DNA from: Hymenobacter aerilatus
Lineage (GTDB): Bacteria; Bacteroidota; Bacteroidia; Cytophagales; Hymenobacteraceae
NCBI RefSeq assembly: GCF_022921095.1
Contig: NZ_CP095053.1
Location: forward strand, 786,501-850,500
Length of the DNA: 64,000 nucleotides
Direction: 5' to 3'
This document shows, piece after piece, positions 59,269 to 64,000 of this stretch. Both the position numbers and the translations under genes were made by a program. Position 1 is the stretch's first letter, and each line of letters begins with the position of its first letter. Under the pieces are notes generated by a model. That model ran no database searches, was not told the DNA's origin, and was given only the letters and a program-made list of their open reading frames with translations.

Positions 59269-60159
59269 CTATTCGCACAAGTGCAGGGCGTACAGGTCGA
59301 AATAGCGGTATTCCGTTACGTCGTTGAGGCGGTAGCTGTAACGCAGGTCGAAGGGACGGTTGCCGAAGCGTAGGTGACGAATGTACTTGCGCAGAATGGA
59401 AAACAGCTCCGAGTCGTGCAGCAGGTCGCCCCACACCACTACAGGGTCCTGGTCGGGGTTGAGCTGTAGCTCCTGCATCACCAAGATGGTGTAGTATATC
59501 AGATCTTCGGGCGTGGTGAAGGCAAAAACGTTGCACAGCTCGGGGCGTTTGCTGCGCATCACCAGCACTGTAAGCTCTTGATGGCCAATGCTAAGGTAGA
59601 CCCGACGCGGTGCGGCGGCCTCGCTCTGGTGCAACACACCTTCGAGCAAAGCGCTGGTCTGGTGCAGCAGCCGGCCGGTAGGGTAGGCCTGCCGAAACCA
59701 GTCGGCCAGTGGGCGGTCGGCAGCAAAAACGCTCACAATATCGAGGCCGGTATGGCGGTAGGCGCAGGCCATTTCGGTAGGCGCGCAGGCGTGGTGCAGC
59801 TGGAGGTACGTGGCCTCATCGCCGGGCGCAAACAGGGGGGCTGGTAGCAGCGTGAAAGCGCGGTTGTGTACGGCTAGGCGCACCTTGTTCCAGCCCGAGC
59901 GGGAAAGCAAATCGTGGTGGGCGGCCAGGGCGGGCAGTTGCGCCGCAGTTGGCACGCCTGGCTGCGCGGCATAGTCTTCTAAGGCCACAAACTTGTTGCG
60001 CTGCACATCGGCTATGCCCACGCGCACACCGGCCGCACCCACCGTGAGGTAGAGATTATAGGCGGCTAAGCGACTGGCATCCAGCGTTTCGTCGCGTAGG
60101 TAGGCCAGGGCGGTAGGAGCGGTAGAAGGGAGAGGGACAAGCGTAGCAGACACGAGCAC
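59269..60159 (-). CDS. DUF3822 family protein
   Basis: 296 residues, start GTG 60159. It resembles a two-lobed actin/hexokinase-like fold: repeated YLSIGHQELTVLVMRSKRP and YYTILVMQELQLNPDQDPVVVWGDL segments recall PilM-like folds. DUF3822 genes regularly precede coaD in Bacteroidota; the function is unknown. A near -7 box TACCTTTA lies at 60176-60183. Confidence 0.8.
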   Translation of the reverse strand: MLVSATLVPLPSTAPTALAYLRDETLDASRLAAYNLYLTVGAAGVRVGIADVQRNKFVALEDYAAQPGVPTAAQLPALAAHHDLLSRSGWNKVRLAVHNRAFTLLPAPLFAPGDEATYLQLHHACAPTEMACAYRHTGLDIVSVFAADRPLADWFRQAYPTGRLLHQTSALLEGVLHQSEAAAPRRVYLSIGHQELTVLVMRSKRPELCNVFAFTTPEDLIYYTILVMQELQLNPDQDPVVVWGDLLHDSELFSILRKYIRHLRFGNRPFDLRYSYRLNDVTEYRYFDLYALHLCE

Positions 60160-60235
60160 AAACGGGTTGAGCCGCTAAAGGTACTATTTATCGGGCGGTC
60201 GTGCTATGCCCATGCGCCACCAAGTCGCGAGTAGC

Positions 60236-60742
60236 TTAGGGTGCAAACCGCAACTGCGGAATAAAAATATCATCGGGGCTGATGATCTGGCGCAGCACCG
60301 GGTGCACCTGCTGCATAGGGAGGGCAATGAGCTGGCGGGGCGTCAGGAAGGCCAGTTCGGTCAAGATTTGGGCGTCGGCGGCGTGCTCGGGGTCGGTGCC
60401 CAGTTGGGGTAGGGCAGTGGGGTCGGCAGGTGTCACCTCAAAGAACATTTCCAGGGCTTGCAGCGTGTCGGTCTTGAACTCGTGCAGGTGCAGAAAGCGC
60501 CCTACGTTCACTACTAGACCAGTCTCTTCGCGAAACTCGCGGCGCAAACACTCGTGCAGACTTTCCCCAAACTGCCACCCGCCGCCCGGCGGCGACCAAA
60601 ACGGTGCCCCCTCGGGCAGCAACCCCCGGTGTGCGGCCAGCAGCAAAGCACCTTCGTGAATAAGCAGACCACAGGGCCGAACGCGCACCTGATGGGCATA
60701 CGTAGCGAGAAGAGAAGAATCTGAAGTAGGCGTATCGGGCAT
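60236..60742 (-). CDS. NUDIX hydrolase
   Basis: 168 residues, cytosolic. Nudix box GGGWQFGESLHECLRREFRE with EETGL completing REFREETGL (about 53-76). It resembles ADP-ribose pyrophosphatase/MutT-like enzymes with no distinguishing extra domain. Transcribed divergently from a thioesterase gene. Substrate unknown. Confidence 0.9.
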   Translation of the reverse strand: MPDTPTSDSSLLATYAHQVRVRPCGLLIHEGALLLAAHRGLLPEGAPFWSPPGGGWQFGESLHECLRREFREETGLVVNVGRFLHLHEFKTDTLQALEMFFEVTPADPTALPQLGTDPEHAADAQILTELAFLTPRQLIALPMQQVHPVLRQIISPDDIFIPQLRFAP

Positions 60743-60815
60743 CGAAAAGCAACTAGTGACGGGTAGCCTATACGGGAGCTTGCCAAAAAGGTGCGGCCCG
60801 CGCGGCGGGGGCTGC

Positions 60816-60823
60816 TACCTTTG
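60816..60823 (+). promoter_or_regulatory. -7 box of the thioesterase gene (likely leaderless)
   Basis: TACCTTTG ends 4 bp before ATG 60828. Transcription from it would start at or next to the ATG, as proposed for the endonuclease gene. Confidence 0.5.
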
Positions 60824-60827
60824 CCCC

Positions 60828-61256
60828 ATGCCTGACCTCCCTACCCCCGCTCCCGAAGAATCTCTGGAAACCCGCATTCGTCGCAAATTGGTGCGGCAAA
60901 ACTTCATGCATCTCATCGGTGCCGACCTCACCCGCATTGAGCCCGGCAGAGTAGAGGCCGAGCTGACGCTGGCCGAGCAGCACCAGCAGCACCGGGGCTT
61001 CGCGCACGGCGGCCTAGTGGCCACTATGGCCGATCTGGTGGCGGGCTTCGCGGCCGTTACGCTCGTGCCGGAGGGTACGGGCGTCGTCACGGCCGAAATC
61101 AAAGTTTCCTACTTGCATCCGGGGGTAGGCACAACGATGCGCGCCGTGGGCTGGGTGCTGAAAGCTGGCCGGCGCCTGCACTTCTGTGAGGCCGAGGTGT
61201 GGTGCGATGACAAATTGGTGGCCAAAGCCACGGCCACCATGGCTGTAGTGGAATAG
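60828..61256 (+). CDS. PaaI-family hotdog thioesterase
   Basis: 142 residues from ATG 60828 (MPDLPTPAPEESLETRIRRKL). Hotdog fold with HRGFAHGGLVATMADLVAGFAA, where the His-Gly-Gly and Asp supply the acyl-CoA site, then VTAEIKVSYLHPG. It should hydrolyse a small or aromatic acyl-CoA. Single gene; -7 box immediately before the ATG. Confidence 0.9.
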   Translation: MPDLPTPAPEESLETRIRRKLVRQNFMHLIGADLTRIEPGRVEAELTLAEQHQQHRGFAHGGLVATMADLVAGFAAVTLVPEGTGVVTAEIKVSYLHPGVGTTMRAVGWVLKAGRRLHFCEAEVWCDDKLVAKATATMAVVE

Positions 61257-61371
61257 AGTATTCCTACAGTTCATAGGCTGATACTCTTCGCCATTCGCCT
61301 TGCCAGCGGCAGGTGAGAATACTGCACTGGTGTTATAAGAACGGTTTGTATTCAGCTTTTATCTATTGATT

Positions 61372-62382
61372 ATGAGTTTACTGCGATTCTGCGTGCTGAG
61401 TAGTCTACTATTGACTGCACCCGCCCTGTACGCCCAAACTGCGCCTCCAGCTGCTCAGCCAAAGTCAGCCGAAGCGCCATCGTTCAATAAGCCGGTGCGC
61501 CTGGTGGTGGCGGCTGATGGATCGGGCGACTACCGCACTGTGCAGGAGGCCATAATGGCCGTGCGCGACTTTATGCAGGTAGAAGCCACTATTTTCATCA
61601 AGAATGGCACCTATAAGGAAAAGCTGCTGATTCCGTCGCAGAAAACGCACATCACGCTGCTGGGTGAAAGCACAGAGGGTGTAGTCATCACCTACGGCGA
61701 CTATTCCGGCGATGCCGAGAAGCACACCACCTACACCTCCTCCACGGTGCGGGTGCAGGGCAACGACTTTCGGGCCGAGAATATCACCTTCGAAAACTCG
61801 GCTGGCAGGGTAGGGCAGGCCGTGGCCCTGCACGTGGAGGGTGACCGGGCCGTGTTTCGGCACTGCCGCTTGCTGGGCAACCAGGATACGCTGTTTCTAG
61901 CCATCGAAAACAGCCGCCAGTACTACCAGGACTGCTACATCGAGGGTACTACCGATTTTATCTTCGGGGCCAGCACGGCCGTATTCGACCGTTGCACTAT
62001 TTTAAGCAAGAGCAATTCCTACATCACGGCGGCTTCTACCACGCCCCGACAGCGGTTTGGACTGGTATTTCTGAACTGCCGACTCACGGCCGCCCCCGAA
62101 GCCCAGAAAGTCTACCTCGGTAGACCCTGGCGTCCTCATGCGCGCACCGTCTTTTTGGATACAGAAATGGGGGCGCACATCACGCCGGCAGGCTGGGACA
62201 ACTGGCGCAACCCAGAAAATGAGAAGACAGCTTTCTATGCCGAGTACCAATCGCGCGGGCCGGGCGCCAACCCTGAGGGGCGGGTGCGGTGGAGTCGTCA
62301 GCTCACCAGCAAAGAGGCCAAGCAGTACACGTTGAAAAATATCTTTGCGGGCACCGAGCCGTGGCTGCCTGAAAGCAAATAG
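61372..62382 (+). CDS. Secreted pectin methylesterase (CE8)
   Basis: 336 residues from ATG 61372; signal peptide about 1-20 (LLTAPALYAQ). Right-handed beta-helix with the CE8 catalytic set D172 (GNQDTLFL), D195 (EGTTDFIFG) and R251 (LGRPWRP). VAADGSGDYRTVQEAI is the usual N-terminal motif. It removes methyl groups from homogalacturonan, opening pectin to lyases. It fits the plant-cell-wall theme of the GH30/GH2 and GH105 genes although it stands apart. Confidence 0.95.
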   Translation: MSLLRFCVLSSLLLTAPALYAQTAPPAAQPKSAEAPSFNKPVRLVVAADGSGDYRTVQEAIMAVRDFMQVEATIFIKNGTYKEKLLIPSQKTHITLLGESTEGVVITYGDYSGDAEKHTTYTSSTVRVQGNDFRAENITFENSAGRVGQAVALHVEGDRAVFRHCRLLGNQDTLFLAIENSRQYYQDCYIEGTTDFIFGASTAVFDRCTILSKSNSYITAASTTPRQRFGLVFLNCRLTAAPEAQKVYLGRPWRPHARTVFLDTEMGAHITPAGWDNWRNPENEKTAFYAEYQSRGPGANPEGRVRWSRQLTSKEAKQYTLKNIFAGTEPWLPESK

Positions 62383-62427
62383 GGTAGGGTGTGTTCAAGT
62401 AGAGATATAAAATGCTGTGCTACTACT

Positions 62428-63375
62428 CTACAACGCAAAGGCCTGGCCCTGCTCCGGAAAGATAAACCGGAGTCGAAGCGTATTATTCGTTTCGAGCTGC
62501 TGTTTGATCTGAATGAGGTTGTCGGCTGTGGGCTTGCTGTGGGTAACAACGATAGGCAGGTTGCGCAGGGCGCCAACTCCCGTCAGCCGGGCCAGCACCA
62601 ACAGCTCTTGCTGTAGCCAGTGGGGCGTGAGGTGCCCGAACAGCTGGGTGTCGGGTTGGGCGTTGGGGTAGGATACTTCCATAAAAATACCCCGCAGTGT
62701 GCCGGCTCGTGCTAGTGGCGCTACCGCCTGCCACAGCTCGGCTAGGCGTGTGCTGTGCTCCACGGCATCGGGGCCAGTGTCGCCGAGGTAGAGGAGGTAG
62801 TTGTTGCCGTAGCGGAGCAAGAAAGCCGCGCTCTCGTAGCCGGGGCCGTGGCTGAGTGGAAAGGCTCGGGCCAACAGCGCGGTACCGGCCACGGCGGTTT
62901 CGGGGGCGCCAGGTAGGAGGGGGTGGTATTGATATTTGCCGAGGGTAGGGGCCGCGCCAGTAGTGCCGAAGTTGGGCCAGCTCTGCCAGTTGAAGTAGTG
63001 CTGTTGCAGGATAGCGAGGCAGCTAGGTAGGCCGTACAGGGTTTTGCTGGTGTCATCGGGGGCGTTGAGCAGCAGGCCGGCCATATGGTCGAGGTGGGCG
63101 TGGGAGAGTAGGTAGGCTTTGATCTGACGACGGATAATCTGGTCGGGAGTGCCGGGTAGGGCCCGTTGCGCTACCGCCTTTTCTACCCCGGCTCGGATGG
63201 TGCCGGCATCCAGACAAGCGTAGCTGATAGCGCCAACGGGGGCCACTAGGTAGGCCGAGAGGTTGCTTTCATCGAGGCCACCCCGTACGCCTAGGGGCAC
63301 TACCCGAAAGTCTGGTTGCTGGGCTGTTGCCAGATGGCCCAGCAGAAGGAGAAGGCAAACGACAAGCTTCGACAT
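62428..63375 (-). CDS. Class II 3',5'-cyclic-nucleotide phosphodiesterase, periplasmic
   Basis: 315 residues, signal peptide about 1-19 (LLLLGHLATAQ). Metallo-beta-lactamase-like class II PDE: zinc motif LLSHAHLDHMAGL, then FPLSHGPGYESAAFLL, YLGDTGPDA, FMEVSYPN, GHLTP and VVTHSKP. The family hydrolyses cAMP/cGMP. Export suggests a role in scavenging or clearing extracellular cyclic nucleotides. Divergent from the DUF4202 gene. Confidence 0.9.
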   Translation of the reverse strand: MSKLVVCLLLLLGHLATAQQPDFRVVPLGVRGGLDESNLSAYLVAPVGAISYACLDAGTIRAGVEKAVAQRALPGTPDQIIRRQIKAYLLSHAHLDHMAGLLLNAPDDTSKTLYGLPSCLAILQQHYFNWQSWPNFGTTGAAPTLGKYQYHPLLPGAPETAVAGTALLARAFPLSHGPGYESAAFLLRYGNNYLLYLGDTGPDAVEHSTRLAELWQAVAPLARAGTLRGIFMEVSYPNAQPDTQLFGHLTPHWLQQELLVLARLTGVGALRNLPIVVTHSKPTADNLIQIKQQLETNNTLRLRFIFPEQGQAFAL

Positions 63376-63427
63376 GTATTACTAGTGGAGAACAAACTCA
63401 CGTGGACCAAGCCAAAGGTAGATAGGG

Positions 63428-63466
63428 TAGAAACAACGACACAACCACGCCTACTCTATCTTTACC
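63428..63466. promoter_or_regulatory. Small inverted repeat between the cAMP phosphodiesterase and DUF4202 genes
   Basis: GATAGGGTAG and CTACTCTATC form 10-nt arms with one mismatch in the 116-bp divergent region. TATCTTTA nearby resembles a -7 box for the plus-strand gene. Weak evidence. Confidence 0.25.
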
Positions 63467-63491
63467 CTAGCTACCTACCCCGCACGCCCGT

Positions 63492-64000
63492 ATGCTACTC
63501 AACCAAGCCCGCTTCGATGAAGCCATCCGCCTGTTCGACGACGCCAACGCCGAAGACCCCCACCAGGAAGTTGCGGACGGACAGTCCTACCCCAAAGAAC
63601 TGCTCTATGGCCAGCGCATGAGCGCCTGTCTGCACGCAGTGGCCCCCAACGCTCCGGAAGCTATACAGCTGGCAGCCCGCTGCCAGCACATCCGCCGCTG
63701 GACCATCCCGCGCCAGGATTTTCCCATGGACCGCGCCGGCTACCACAAATGGCGCAACACGCTCAAGAAATTCCACGCTCAGCTAGCCAGCGAAATCCTG
63801 ACGCAGGTAGGCTACGATGCCGAAACCATCCAGCGGGTGCAGGTGCTCCTGCAAAAGCAGCAGATGCACCTCGACCCCGAAGTGCAGCTGCTGGAAGATG
63901 TGATTTGCCTGGTGTTTTTGCAATACTATTTCCTTGATTTTGCCGCTCAACACCCGGAGGATAAAGTCATCGACATTGTGCAGAAAACCTGGCGCAAAAT
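63492..64000 (+). CDS. DUF4202 family protein (3' end outside window)
   Basis: 169 codons from ATG 63492 run open to the window end, so the C-terminal ~25-30 residues are missing. Sequence MLLNQARFDEAIRLFDDANA, then RCQHIRRWTIPRQDFPMDRAGYHKWRNTLKKFHA and EVQLLEDVICLVFLQYYF match DUF4202, an HD-domain-like helical family with conserved His/Asp/Arg but no established function. Cytosolic. Confidence 0.88.
   Translation, partial: MLLNQARFDEAIRLFDDANAEDPHQEVADGQSYPKELLYGQRMSACLHAVAPNAPEAIQLAARCQHIRRWTIPRQDFPMDRAGYHKWRNTLKKFHAQLASEILTQVGYDAETIQRVQVLLQKQQMHLDPEVQLLEDVICLVFLQYYFLDFAAQHPEDKVIDIVQKTWRK

Overview
The window is a chromosomal stretch of a GC-rich (about 60 %) member of the Bacteroidota, most likely Hymenobacter or a close relative. 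Reasons: Bacteroidota-type -7 boxes (TAnnTTTG) before several genes, DUF3822 next to coaD, a DUF3276 (PUR-alpha-like) gene, DUF6428 beside arsR, and many exported glycan-degrading enzymes. No rRNA, tRNA, transposase, phage gene or CRISPR array was found.

Layout. 1-4.3 kb: the end of a GH30-like enzyme, a GH2 beta-galactosidase and a second secreted clan-A glycosidase. 4.5-10.4 kb: a tripartite RND efflux operon (tolC, pump, adaptor; minus strand). 10.7-12.4 kb: arsR, a DUF6428 gene and a metallophosphoesterase. 12.5-14.6 kb: a histidine kinase / response regulator pair. 14.6-24 kb: alpha-L-fucosidase, a NUC1 endonuclease, two M28 peptidases, a PAS-only sensor with a CZB-like partner, and a Tat-exported Gfo/Idh/MocA protein. 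26-30.6 kb: leuACDB. 30.8-35.5 kb: small metabolic and membrane genes and a CYP152-type P450. 35.8-49.3 kb: an L-rhamnose locus. 49.3-64 kb: housekeeping genes (ychF, DUF58, a 3-methyladenine glycosylase, an antiporter, threonine aldolase, coaD, NUDIX and thioesterase genes) plus a pectin methylesterase, a cAMP phosphodiesterase and a DUF4202 gene cut by the window edge.

The rhamnose locus forms a complete route. GH105 would release unsaturated galacturonate and so expose rhamnose from pectin fragments. RhaT imports it, RhaM interconverts anomers, RhaI isomerises, RhaB phosphorylates, and the fused RhaEW splits rhamnulose-1-phosphate and oxidises lactaldehyde to lactate. LutABC then oxidises L-lactate to pyruvate. 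A GntR/LacI-like regulator sits inside the locus. A direct-repeat element, CAGGAGAG-N2-CRGGAGG, precedes rhaT, rhaEW and an SDR gene, each time exactly 37 bp from a -7-like box; a weaker copy lies at the same spacing before rhaI. This looks like an undescribed activator-type regulon signature.

The second notable system is a set of at least 16 long intergenic inverted repeats. Their arms (15-58 bp) are near-perfect complements within each copy but differ between copies, so the two arms covary. Several share a conserved loop, one is nested in another, and some arms run into the last codons of genes.
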